A stretch of 64,000 bases of DNA from Schistosoma haematobium (Eukaryota > Platyhelminthes > Trematoda > Strigeidida > Schistosomatidae), in contig NC_067195.1 in the NCBI RefSeq assembly GCF_000699445.3, positions 66,088,591 through 66,152,590 of the forward strand, in the 5' to 3' direction. Of this stretch, positions 45,541-56,635 are shown in pieces (within the stretch, counting starts at the first letter, position 1; every line of letters starts with the position of its first letter). A program made the translations under genes and the position numbers. The notes under the pieces were generated by a model. That model was not told the origin of the DNA. It did not search any database and saw nothing but the letters and a program-made list of their open reading frames with translations.

Positions 45541-46947
45541 CGAAAATATCTTAAGCTTCATCTCCAAACTAATGTATAAACTGAATTGTAAAGAAAGCTT
45601 AATTCAAGTTCTTAAAGTGTCTTATTTCTAGTAATTTTATTCATTCATTCCTAATCTCTTAGGCTATTCATTATTTATTATTTCTGTTTATATATTATTA
45701 CTCTTGAGTTCTTACTGATATCGAAAAGTTAACATAGAAAAGGGAATATAACTGCGAAATAAACACATTGAAACGATTGATTATTATTATTTTCTTGTCT
45801 TTTAGCTTCTGTAATATTTATAATAATCATCTGTAGGATCGATCACTGTACTTTAAAATCTCATATTTAACTAGGTGGTCCATTTTCTGGTTTCATTTTC
45901 TATTTTAAAATTACTGTATCCAAAAAGAAAGCTTAATCATTATATATTTTTTGTTTTAATTTGATAGTGTGATTTCTTAATATGTATGTGATATGTTAAC
46001 AAATTTCAACCATAATTTATTATTATTTCGCTGTTTGTGTATTGGAAGACATAAATATTGATCCTTTCCATTTGATTCTATATAACTAAATTTGTATAAA
46101 ATATTTGACAAAGGACCTATCAAACTTTATGATTTGTTTCATTCATTAGATGAAGTACAGTTCCGTTTATTTGCTTAATAGTCTAAGATTAACTTTTGTT
46201 ATTAGTAATATTGTAATTTTCAATTTTTTAGGCAGAGAAATGGTTAGTATGTTTCGAGGCTGAACACTGATGATTAGTGATTGTGAGTCATAAACCTGTA
46301 CTATTATTATAGTGACAAAAATCCATTCATGTGTGTGCAGTCAAATATCCTTAGACACAGTAAAGCAGGCATACAGAATCGGAATACACTTTGATAAGAA
46401 AACATTAGATCAGTGCTAATATATTATGTTTAGTTTTAACATTCACGGGACAACCACCTTGTAAGACATGTAACAGTATCAGCTCTCTGGATTTTTGTAG
46501 ATTCAAAACATTTTTACTGATGGAGTTGATATATTTATCATGGATACTAGATTTCAAGGATCACGTCATTGAATTATATAACATCTTCGATTTCAGCATT
46601 TTTGAGTAAAACACTACTGCTAGACATTCGAGAAAAAGAAATTTCTTCGTTACTCACACCTAAACTGTTTCCATCAGAATTGAAGGACTGGTTACTATCT
46701 TATACTGACTAAATATCATTTCGCTATAAATACAAGCGTTCAACAACATTTTCATAGTGATTTATCCTTTAAAAATGCATCTAACGAACTCTTCACTTGT
46801 TAATCCACACTACATCGTTTCTACAATAACACCAAAACAAAGAACGCATTATTATAAGACTTCATACGTTACATGAAGAAAAACAACAAGTATTGAAGTT
46901 TGATATCAATTTGTATTGTTTCAAATTAACCCTTGTCGTTCAATTTC
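45541..46947. other. No gene seen; downstream of the minus-strand gene
   Basis: AT-rich. A clear polyadenylation signal close to the stop at 46948 (minus strand) was not found, so the 3' UTR extent is unknown. Confidence 0.4.
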
Positions 46948-47278
46948 TTAATCGCTATAAAACTTATATATATAACAATCTGGTTCATAGCGAAAACAGA
47001 AGGTTGATTTAGGTTTTGTTGAAGTACTTATACGGCCAACTTTAATTGGATTAGTAACTCGTTCAAATTTCCATCCTCTACCATAATCTCTTTCTAATTC
47101 ATTCAAAAATGGTGACATACTAACAAATGGATCGTCTCGATCCCATCTTCTTACAATATACAATATACATTTCCTTTCTAGATCACATTCCATATCAGAA
47201 AAATATATTGTAATGCATGGATATTCTGGTGGAAGTTGTCTTTCGAATTGTTTTATGCAATCAATTTCTTTTTGTACC
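46948..47278 (-). CDS. Minus-strand gene B, terminal exon (exon 4)
   Basis: The exon begins after a good acceptor (ttattttgtag). Its first G completes ATG with the AT left by exon 3, then 109 codons and a stop. It reads VQKEIDCIKQFERQLPPEYP, CITIYFSDMECDLERKCI, LYIVRRWDRDDPFVSMSPF, LNELERDYGRGWKFERVTNP, IKVGRISTSTKP and ends YEPDCYIYKFYSD. Charged and aromatic, five Cys, no low complexity, no transposon similarity. I do not recognise a domain. This is the most protein-like non-transposon frame in the window. The joined product from 52215 is about 207 residues. Confidence 0.7.
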
Positions 47279-48059
47279 CTACAAAATAAGACAATAAGCA
47301 TAATAAAAATAACATGTAGCTATAAAAAATATAAAGGATAATGTCGAAGGATAAAAGGATGTATTATATGTAAACTGTCAATATGTAGTTTGAATACAAG
47401 TAATTTTACAGATTTAATGAGATATCAAAAAACTGATATCAGATATGATGTACGCTAAATGATCACTACGTAAAAATAATAGAAAACATCAATAGTTTAG
47501 GAAAAACAATGTGGTGATCCTTTTTCTTCTTTCTAATATCAAGTCAATTGGTTAAGTCATAAATAAATTCGTTCACAATGTAATCTATAATAAATATGAC
47601 ATATACTTATTAGTATACTTGTCATATGTGAAAACCAATAGGCCTATCCTCGATTAGATACAGTTTTTGAAATATATTTTCAATGTATTACTTCATAAGA
47701 AGATATATGCATATTTGCGATATTTGAAATTAACGTCTGATGTGAACAGGGAAACAAGATGCCCTGACAAACTACGGAAACTATTTTTCGGGACGTTATT
47801 CTATTTTATTTAAGGCTTGTAAAACACTAACATTTTTTTCCCTAATCTATTCTACAGAACATAAGCTTTCGTTCGATGTATGATTCATTGCGATACTCTT
47901 TTCTGTTACGAAGCTATTGTAATTTAAACATAATACTTTGCACCCTATTTTCTACTCTAAGCCCCAGCTTTGGACATAATTGTATTTTTCCTAATTATCG
48001 TACGTTTTGGTCGGGTTATCCACTTATTTATTCATGTACCTTTTTACACTAATCCGAAC

Positions 48060-48260
48060 TGAAATCAGGATGTCGGGGATAGATCGAGTGGTGTTCCGGT
48101 TGTCTTGTCTTCTCTCATTTGCGTGCTTGTCAGCCAATCAGATGATAGAATAGTTTCCTCTCTACCCCACTTCGAACTCACGCGTACTAGCCTCAAGGTT
48201 AGGTCGGTCAGCCTATTGCGCCGAGGTCTTAATCTGTAATAGATAAGTAACCTCAGCACC
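48060..48260 (-). repeat. Possible tRNA-related SINE fragment
   Basis: GC-rich for the region. The reverse strand has a B-box-like GAGTTCGAAGTGG and an upstream stretch resembling a tRNA body. It does not align obviously to the Sm-alpha-like copies, so it may be another family. Confidence 0.3.
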
Positions 48261-48663
48261 AAAAGTGGGTAGACAGACCAAAAGGACATAACAACAGCCT
48301 TTTTGAAAAATCTTTCAGCTTTATTGTAAATCCATTGAAATCTGTTACTATCAGATAGATTGATTAGTTTTGTTAAGTTACAAATTATCATACGTAAATA
48401 TTATTCTTCTATAAAAAAATTAAAATAATGTTTGTATAAGGTTAACTTTGATAAAATGATTTTAATTATCCTAAATTATCAAGTTGAAAGGTAGTACAAA
48501 AATTACTGAAGACTACTGTTCCATTCATGTAAATATGATGTTCAGAATATATATATTTAAAAAAAAGATAATTATATCTTTATATCGTATACTTTGTCAT
48601 TTAATTTCTGATGTAAAAATTGTTTTTTTTTTCATTGTATAATGAACGACTGAAATGACAATA

Positions 48664-48951
48664 GTGTTGTGATGTGTGCTACTTATATTGACATAAGTAG
48701 CATATGATATTAGTCGTGAAAAAAAGGCCTAGCAGCAGAGAGACAAGAGGATCGAACACTAAAGAATGGAAACAGGATGTAATTTATATGAAAATGCAAG
48801 AACAATGAAGTCTGAGTCATTATGAGACAATCGATGGACATTTTGCAAATTAAGCATTTACTTTATGATTGTTAGATTTTACTAACAAATCATGTAATTT
48901 AGTGTTAAATACATTCGATTGTCCCCACCCGTGTTCTGTTCACTACAGTGT
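48664..48951 (+). mobile_element. Solo-LTR candidate with 4-bp target duplication
   Basis: A 280-base unit at 48668-48947 starts TGTGATG and ends CTACA, and is flanked by GTGT on both sides (48664-48667 and 48948-48951). The 3' half recurs antisense at 7886-7990. TG..CA ends with a 4-base duplication fit an LTR retrotransposon (Ty3 or BEL type); no internal region is present. Confidence 0.5.
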
Positions 48952-49133
48952 GATCGAAAAAAAACTTATTGGAATAAGCTCTTATCTCATATAGTAAAAG
49001 TGTTAAAATCTATAAGTCATTTCATTATTATAAAGTAATAATAAACGTTTTTTATATATTACTATATATTTCTATATTAGGTAAAAGGACCATTGTACAT
49101 TTACTGAATCTTTGAGTCTTATAGGAATTTCAA

Positions 49134-49488
49134 TGGCTAAGATCATGAGTAAGTTGAAGCTAGACCACAATGGAAAATCTGGAAGCAGTGGACGGCCGTT
49201 TCGCCCTATTGTGGGACTCATCAGCAGTGCGCATCAACGACCTCGCCTCCTGCGAGATTCGAACCCAAGACCTACTGGTTTCGCGAGCGAGCACCTAACC
49301 ACTAGACCACTGGGCCGGCATCCAACGGTTTTAATGTCTAACTTCAACTAATCCACGAAATTGAGCGACACATCCACCATTGTCTTCAATGAGTTACTAT
49401 CTCACAACAGAGTCGGTTGAGCTTCACTGATCACTGCTTCTCACAAGAACTCCAGAAAATATCACTTGAAGCCAGTCAGGAATGACAA
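49134..49488 (-). mobile_element. Sm-alpha-like SINE, best preserved copy
   Basis: Minus-strand order: leader (aaccgactctgttgtgagatag, gaagacaatggtgg, ttcgtggattagttgaagtt), 'accgttggatgccgg', a tRNA-like body with A box TGGTCTAGTGGTTAGG and B box GGTTCGAATCTC, a hammerhead core, then the tail 'ccagattttccattgtggtctagcttcaac..catgatc'. This is the architecture of the schistosome Sm-alpha elements, which are Pol III-type SINEs encoding a self-cleaving RNA. It lies in sense orientation in intron 3 of gene B. Confidence 0.8.
49190..49230 (-). ncRNA. Hammerhead ribozyme core of the SINE (type I)
   Basis: Minus strand: GCACTG (stem I 5' side), CTGATGAG (49224-49217), stem II GTCC/GGGC with loop CACAATAG, GAAAC, then a self-complementary ACGGCCGT that forms a loop-less stem III, the cleavage triplet GTC, and CACTGC as the stem I 3' side. 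All core bases are present. Stem I has one C:C mismatch (family copies such as 60712 have CAGTGC here), and stem II has one U:G pair. A stem III without a loop implies activity mainly in dimeric RNA. Confidence 0.7.
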
Positions 49489-49683
49489 CTATAAAAATTA
49501 ATGATATAAGTATAAATTCAATTAAATTTATGAAAATCACGGTTCGTTATAAATATTCATAAGTGAATTTTTTTAGAAAAATATAACAATGTAATACTCA
49601 GATACTAATAAATGATATCAAATGATTAAGTATACAAATAATTTATCTAACATAATGTAAAGATAAATAATGAAACAACTTAC

Positions 49684-49781
49684 ATTGTCTGACTATTCAA
49701 ATTTATTGATGGTTTGTCATTCATTCTTGTAGCATATCCATTTGGCATATTTAAGTTTGGATTTAATAAATGCATAGATTT
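49684..49781 (-). CDS. Minus-strand gene B, exon 3
   Basis: Acceptor atgttttag, 32 codons from phase 0, then AT left over before a consensus donor (GTAAGT). It reads KSMHLLNPNLNMPNGYATRM then NDKPSINLNSQT. Asn-rich and polar, probably a linker. The leftover AT joins G of exon 4 to give Met. Phases on both sides agree. Confidence 0.65.
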
Positions 49782-50001
49782 CTAAAACATAAAATTATCT
49801 AGATGCATCCTTACTTAATTAAACATAATTTTCACATGATTTTAGACTTACAAATTATACGTTTTGTATAGCATGAAATATGAATAACAATTTATAATAA
49901 CAATGGGAATAGTATGAAATTTTACATATCAAACCTATTTATCATTAATTTTTTAGGATGTAAGTTGAGGCGGACAATACTAAATATACTGGATACAGGT
50001 G

Positions 50002-50025
50002 AATATATATATATATATATATATA
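50002..50025. repeat. AT microsatellite
   Basis: Short AT run directly before the RTE tail at 50026. Confidence 0.85.
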
Positions 50026-50277
50026 AAGTGGATAGGGCACACGTTGCGTGAATCATTAAACTGAATCACTAGAGAAGCCCTATCTTGAAATTCCAAAGGA
50101 AATGGTAAAATAGTCAGACTAAAGAACATCTTGAGTCAGGAACGCGAGGCAGACATTAAGGAAATGTAAAGCACTTGCAAACAACTAGAAAGGAGAGTGC
50201 ATAGTTAGAGTTGGTTGAAGAGACGTGGTCGAGTCCTATGTTCCACGAGGGGAAACAGGTGTAAGTAAGTGAGTAAT
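50026..50277 (+). mobile_element. RTE 3'-end fragment (sense)
   Basis: Reads KWIGHTLRESLN, ITREALS and further scraps of the RTE C-terminal tail, and ends in 'gtaagtaagtgag', the family's 3' terminus. It lies antisense within intron 2 of gene B. Confidence 0.6.
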
Positions 50278-50457
50278 ATGACATCAGTTTCTTATAATTT
50301 TATGACGGTATTTATTCACGAATCTGAAGAGTTTTATTATTTTTTGATGTGTACAACTTTAAGAATATGATTACTATAATTTTCACTGGTGTTCATGAAT
50401 ATATGTTTACACGTTATTCAGTATATCCGTAGAAAAATAAAATATAAAAGAATTTAC

Positions 50458-50565
50458 CTTTAAATGACCTGTCATAAAACTCGTCATTTCATCAGTAATT
50501 CGATCAAAACATGAGCTAATTACCCAGACGATAATATATAATACTGAAGTTGTGTGGTTAAAATC
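50458..50565 (-). CDS. Minus-strand gene B, exon 2, with possible membrane segment
   Basis: 108 bases, 36 codons, phase 0 at both ends. Acceptor tgaaatctag (weak pyrimidine tract), donor AAAG|GTAAAT. It reads DFNHTTSVLYIIVWVISSCF then DRITDEMTSFMTGHLK. The run VLYIIVWVISSCF is hydrophobic and could be a short transmembrane or buried helix. A shorter exon starting at a downstream AG would break the phase with exon 1, so the long form is chosen. Confidence 0.55.
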
Positions 50566-52128
50566 TAGATTTCATAAACGTTGTCTGTCATCAGTAGAAA
50601 ATATATAAAATACTGTGATGGTTAACGTTGTCCTTACTGTTTCAACCTTCATCGTTCAAAGTTACAATTGCAGACATTACCAGTATGTTATTCAGTTTGT
50701 AATCTCTGTAGAACAATAATGTCAACATCAACTGCTCACTTAGTGTTAACGGACATAGTGTTATTTGATTTTAAATATTGATATAACGCAATGAGATAAG
50801 TTACAAAGTTTTACTAATCCTCGACTGAATATGGCAGTAGAATTTGTTTCCGTAATTATCAATAATTTACTCGGAGCTTTAGACCAACCTGATAGATAAG
50901 CATTTAATACTAACAATTTCTATCATTCAGTAATCAATCACTTTATCTTTGTTTGGATCAACGCATTATGGATAAATTTGGCTATAAACATTTGGAAAAC
51001 TGAATTAACAATAATAATTGGAGACTGAAGTTTGCTGTTGTAAATCTCACTCCTAGTTATTTATACAAACGTTATTATTAAACTTTTATTATAATTATCA
51101 ATCAACTCAAATAATCCTGTGCCTTAATTAAAGTGTTCGACGTCTAACACAATAGATATGAAATAAACTGAATGCTTATAATTATCAAAAAAAGTGGCAT
51201 GCAGAAGCTCTAGACATTATTTGTCAATAGACCCAAAGCGATTCATCAGCTAGTCATAAACAACGCAGAATTTGACAGTTATTTATATCTATTTGATTTG
51301 TCACACCGCATGTACACAACAATATGAAATTATTAAGATAAATTCTAAAGGAGTAGGATTATTAACGGTGTTAATGGTAGCTGAGAAGAGCAGATATTGA
51401 CAGTTTGATTCAGAAAACAAGAGGGAACTCAAGAAATTCTAAAGTATAAAATATCTTCGGAACTGAACTTCTATGCAAAAAACATTAAAAACGGATTTAC
51501 CGCACTATGAAAGACCTCAGTTTACATCAGCGATTGTATCCAATCATTAGTTACGATAATCATGCAGACCTCAACCACATAGTCTATGCTAACCAACACG
51601 GTTCAGACCAATAATTGGTGGCTTCACGGAACAACAAGCCTCTTTGCAAAAATGTGTGACGATAGTTTCTGCATTTCGAAATTCAAGTGAATTTCGTCTA
51701 AATAATGGAAGATCGACTAACCTATTTACAAATGATAATAAAAAGTAGATTTTCAATGAGAATAGTTTTATCCACCTCTGCTTGTACTTTCTCTTTGTTA
51801 ATATTAAGAGTCGTATTTTTATATTAACTTTCAGCAAATATGAACTCCATAGGCTGATACCTCGATATTTGAAGGAGCTGCAAATCGACAATTTTTTAGA
51901 TCTGATTGAAATCTGAATTCATCACACAAAAGTTATTCATTGGTTAGCTGATGGCATTATCAACTCACTCATCCAAGGAGTTTATGTGCCAACGAAGAAT
52001 TAATTATTATTGCAGTCCACAATGAACAAATAAATCACTAAACTTTCAACTGTTTATACTAATAATTAGATGAACAGATGCAAAAATGGACATTACAATA
52101 AACTTCCAATTGTGTAAGGTGAACTTAC

Positions 52129-52215
52129 TTCCAGAAACGTGTTAACCAACACTTGCCTATGATGGCATTTTTCAAAATCCTCAACTTCCGGGGGTCTTTT
52201 AATCGCTCTTGGCAT
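52129..52215 (-). CDS. Minus-strand gene B, exon 1 with start codon
   Basis: ATG at 52215-52213, 29 codons, phase 0, consensus donor GTAAGT. It reads MPRAIKRPPEVEDFEKCHHR then QVLVNTFLE. Basic and Pro-rich N-terminus with no signal peptide. Joined in frame to DFNHTT of exon 2. An additional 5' exon cannot be excluded, but a stop-rich, T-rich region lies upstream. No homologue comes to mind. Confidence 0.6.
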
Positions 52216-53221
52216 AGTAGGTTGACTTGTCTATTTGAATTGATTTATTTTTTTTTAAATGAAGAGAATTTGTCGATATTTATTGCCAAGAATCTTTAAT
52301 TGTTTACGTAAAGAATTTTTAAAGAGTTTCTAGTATACAAAAACAAAATTGATTAATCCTATATATATACTCTCAACATATTGTATGTGAAGGTGTTTCT
52401 GCTTTCACTAACACATGCACAAATGCTATAAAAGTAGAATCCGAAGCACAAATGCACACATGACCATATTTATGTTAGCTTATTACTGTATAATCTAGTT
52501 ACAGAGTGTAATTGATGAGTGTGTTTGTTTTTTTAATATAATTATGGTTTTCGATACCAATTATAAGCATAATAAATCTACGTCTTCTAGCCAAATAAGT
52601 TAAACGACATGACAGGCATGGTGTTATGATCAATTATTTCAATTATTTACCAAGATTCATATCGACCAACACATGTATAATTGTTTTTATTGAAATAAAA
52701 ATTCAACAACTATCGCCGTTGATACATCGTCGAGAACAGAATGTTTTAGTATATATTTAAGTAGTATGACCGTAAATTATAATCAAATCATTCATAATAT
52801 ATCTATCAATAGAGAGAATATGTAGACCTATATATATGCATATAAAATAATAGACATTTATGATTGTACTCATGAGACTATGTGATGATAAAAACACAAG
52901 GTGGGTGATAATTGAGTTCTTTGTAAGGAACAATTATTTGGTTTGCTGGTCTATGTGACTTTAATACTTTAATACATATGAAAAAAAAATACATTAGATT
53001 TCTTATTCCTTTATTTCTGTATTATTTAAGAAACTGTAGGAAACGATTCAGAAGTATTCCTTTTCAGGATTACTTACAGACTAAAACAAGGCTATTTCGG
53101 CAACTGCTTTGATCACAAACACTAATCATTTGACTATAATTGTTACAACTATTTCACACAGCTGTTATTGTTATAATGCATATCAAATTAGAAAAGAAAC
53201 ATTACATTTTCAGCAAATAAG
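52216..53221. other. Upstream region of gene B; no clear promoter
   Basis: AT-rich with T-runs just upstream of the ATG. Many TATA-like words, none distinctive. Confidence 0.35.
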
Positions 53222-53682
53222 TTATTGGGTAATAAATAAGAACTTTCGTCTAAATTCGAAAGAATAGTTTCACAGTATTTGGGCACCGAGTTAATATGAG
53301 ACATTAAAGAGGAAGAATGTATTTGTAAAATCTCAGCGAAAGAATTTGAAGTAAATCCAACGTTTCGCCTGGCAATCTGGTCCAAGCTATTTCAAGGAAA
53401 ATATAATCAAACAACAAAATTATCGAATATAAATAGGTACATGGTTCTCTGGTTTACTGTATCCAATCAAGGTTAACAATGTTTAAAGTATGTATTTGCG
53501 TTAGTGTGTAAGAGATATGTGATGTGAAACGAAAAGTGTTAAGATAACAGATTGTGTGTATACGTAAGTGAGAAGGAATTTCATTCAACTAAGATAACAT
53601 TCAACGTTGGATTTACTTCAAATTCTTTCGCTGAGATTTTACAAATACATCTTCCTCTTTAATGTCTTATTGGGTAATAAAT
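53222..53682. mobile_element. Small insertion with 16-bp target-site duplication and internal inverted repeat
   Basis: Direct repeats ttattgggtaataaat at 53222-53237 and 53667-53682 bound a 429-base insert. The insert holds the 27640-type repeat (minus frame with RRNVGFTSNSFAEILQIHSS) and, at its right end, a 60-odd-base inverted copy (53606-53666) of 53302-53364, matching except for one or two bases. Structure as for a retroelement that folded back during insertion. Confidence 0.7.
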
Positions 53683-54759
53683 TTGTAAATTGTAACCTTA
53701 GAAACTGTTGTTTTAAATTGAATAAACTTTTGTAAGTTGTTTTATGAAATGATTCATCCTATATTATAATGTAGTTATATATCTATTAAAATACCATTAT
53801 ATGACACAAAAACTATTGAAGATTACGGGAATTTATAATCATCGTCACCGCTTGTTAGACGGATATCACTTTCATAGAAGGAAAGTGAAAATGTCGTGTA
53901 AATACATGCATACATAGGTCAGAAACTAATAGATATATCATATTATTGTATATCATTTAAGAAAACAGTAAAATTTACATGCATAAAAGCATTAGTGTTT
54001 TCCAATTCATTTAAAATTCTATAATATTAATAGCAGCTTAGTTTTTTTCCCACATTAAACGATGAAATAGACTGTATTGAACCCTAGTAGAATAATAAAT
54101 CAAAACATTTTTACACAGGTTTGATAAAAATGTAACAAGTTCACTATTTATCATTAGTATTGAATGACACTATCTATTGAGAAATACTTTAATTTCCATA
54201 GTGTAATAAGAAGACCAAGATTATTATTCTTATAACACTAACGAGATGTATCAAAGAGACCAATTCACTTAGATACTTTAATATCAGATCAGTTTATCGG
54301 TCATATTTCAGTAATGAAACCTACGTTTTTACAAGAAATTTAAACAAAATTGTAAAACACAGATTTATTATCAAAGCTAAAAATTAATGACTTTGTTCGC
54401 TTAGCAAATGAGATTTATTTTGAAAAAAGAGAAAAATAAAACTAGTATGTTTAGTTAGGTGAGTAAAATTAAAAGTGTACACATGTGTAACTCTGAGAAA
54501 CTACTGGACTGTCTACTAGTCTATAATTGTGAAGGCTAAAAATAAAAACATTTCAATTATTCAAGTCAATTCAAATGTGAAATAATCTCAATCTTTAGAT
54601 AAAGAAAGGAGAAAAGTGTTAATGATTAATTACCAGCTCGATCTGTTAGCATTTATACTCACTTCTGCGAAAGTTCATAAATTTAACATGGGATGAATAC
54701 ATCTCATGAAAATTGAGTTTTGTATTTTGGCATATTAATCAAATTATCGTAGTCTACTA
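53683..54759. other. No gene seen
   Basis: AT-rich, no motif or repeat partner. Confidence 0.4.
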
Positions 54760-55046
54760 CTTACTTATTTACTCCTGTTACATCTCGTGGAGGAGCATAG
54801 ACCACTCATCAGCATACCCATCGATTTCTGTAGTGCACAGTCTTTCCCAGTTGTTTCCAGTTGCTATTCATGACTGCTTCCAATCCCTGACTCAACATGT
54901 TTTTTAGTCTTCTTATTCTTTCCCTTCAGGACTCCAAGTTAACGATTGCCTCGTAATGCAATTTCATGATTTTCACAATTTATGTTTTATCTGTCTTCGC
55001 AATCTTTTCCTAATTTCCTATTCTATTGGAGGTTGGTTTGTTCTCT

Positions 55047-55256
55047 CTAACAGTAGACTGTTACTGACTGCGTTTGACCAACGGATCTGGAATATCTTGC
55101 ATAAACAACTGTGTATAAATACTCGTACTTTTTGATTATCGTTGTTGTAGTCCTCAACGCTTCAGCTCCGTACAATAGAACTGTCATCACGTTCGTACTG
55201 AAGATTGTGACTTTGATATTGGCTAGCAGTTGTTTTGAGTTCCATATGTTCAACAA
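55047..55256 (-). pseudogene. RTE C-terminal tail, copy B
   Basis: Reads [19 protein letters not shown] then TVLLYGAEALRTTTTIIKK before a frameshift. About three quarters similar to the copy A tail at the DNA level, much lower than the adjoining RT part. Confidence 0.65.
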
Positions 55257-55535
55257 CTGTATAAATGCTGTCTTTTCTATGCCAATCCTTGCCTTTCCGT
55301 TAGCATAGGATCCTTCCTGTTCGTCGATGATGCTGTCCAGGTACGTGAAATTTTACACTTCCCTCAGAGTCCTCCATCAAGTGTGATTGTGTTGGTGGTC
55401 ACCGTGTTGTAATTTCTGCCTTGTATGTGTTGAGGCCTGTTGATGCACAGACTGCTGCTTCACTAGTTGTCTTCATCTGCATTTGTTAGTGTGTATGGGA
55501 TAGAAGAGCTATCTCATCTGCAAAGTCCAAATCAT

Positions 55536-56395
55536 CTAGTTGCATCCTTGCTGTCCGTTGTATTTAGTGCTTCCAATGAAATGTGGGGTCTTTATAAACC
55601 TCTCAGCAACCAGAACAAAAAGAGAAAGGGAGAGTGAGCAGCTTTGTTTGACGACGGTCCTCACTTGGAATGAGTCTGTCAGCTGTCCACCATGAATGAC
55701 TTTGCAGTGTAGTCCATCATATGAATTCCGATTGATGTTGACGATCTTCTCAGTACAACATAGTGTTGAAGAGATTTTCATTACGTTCTCCTATCCACTC
55801 TGTCAAACACTTTCTCATAGTCAATGAAGTTGATGTATAGTGACGAATTCTATTTAGTTGATTGTTCAACGATGATCCGTAGTGTCGCGATTTGGTCTGT
55901 GCACGACCAGTCCTTACAGAATCCTGTCTGTTGATCTTGAAGATGGACATCTACTAAATCCTCCATCCGGTTCAGCAATCCTCTGTTGCAATCATTTCCT
56001 AGTGCCAATAGTAGTGTGATGCATCTGTAGTTCTCACATTTGCTCAGATCTCCTTCATTTGGTATCTTGATATCTATGGTATTCATCCTCTCAGTCTGTT
56101 ATCACTTACATTTCTCTCCACCAAATCTTCCTGAATAGAATATGGAGCATATATGCAGGTACTACTATGTCTGACTTCAATGGTTTAGCTGGTATGTTGT
56201 CAGGTCGTGCTACATTTTCACACTCTTCACTTGTCTAATGGCCATCCTGACTTTATGGATCATTGATGGAGTGCGGTGTATAAGGATGCCTGTAGGTGCT
56301 GAATGGATTTCTAATGTATTGAATGGAGCTGGTTTATTCAACAGTTGGTCAAGTTGTTCTATCCAACTGTTCCTATCTTTTTGAATCTCAGTCAT
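55536..56395 (-). pseudogene. RTE reverse-transcriptase domain, copy B, multiply broken
   Basis: The same four frames and the same breaks as 23708-24567, with single changes (for example EQL for EQF in the first block and one base at 55910). The shared lesions show both copies descend from one already dead sequence. Confidence 0.75.
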
Positions 56396-56404
56396 TGCTT
56401 TGCC

Positions 56405-56635
56405 TTATTTGTACTTGAACGGTCTCTCTGGCTTACTATATTTCATTACCAATTTCTTCGTTGTATCATATAGTTGTTTCATATTTCCTTCTCTAGCTGA
56501 ATTTTTCGTTGTTGTTGCTATGTCCACCACGCATTTCCACTTGTTGACTCCAATGTCCCTCTTCACTCGCTTGATTGCTTCAATGTAATCAGATTGTGCC
56601 TTGACTGCCTCTACTCTCGTTCCACTTTTGTTCAT
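56405..56635 (-). pseudogene. RTE linker, copy B
   Basis: Reads MNKSGTRVEAVKAQSDYIEA, differing from copy A (NNSGTRAEAV) at two positions in this stretch. Confidence 0.75.

Larger units (their letters stand above)
47279..49683 (-). other. Intron 3 of gene B, with inserted repeats
   Basis: About 2.4 kb from donor gtaagt (49683-49678) to acceptor ttttgtag. It holds the solo-LTR candidate (48668-48947), the SINE (49134-49488) and a tRNA-like GC-richer patch at 48060-48260 whose reverse strand contains 'gtgagttcgaagtgggg'. Confidence 0.5.

Noticed and set aside
51589..51891. 100-codon minus-strand frame within intron 1 of gene B
   Set aside because: One part (LVDLPLFRRNSLEFRNAE) looks protein-like after a possible acceptor, but inserting it between exons 1 and 2 would not keep the phases that otherwise match.
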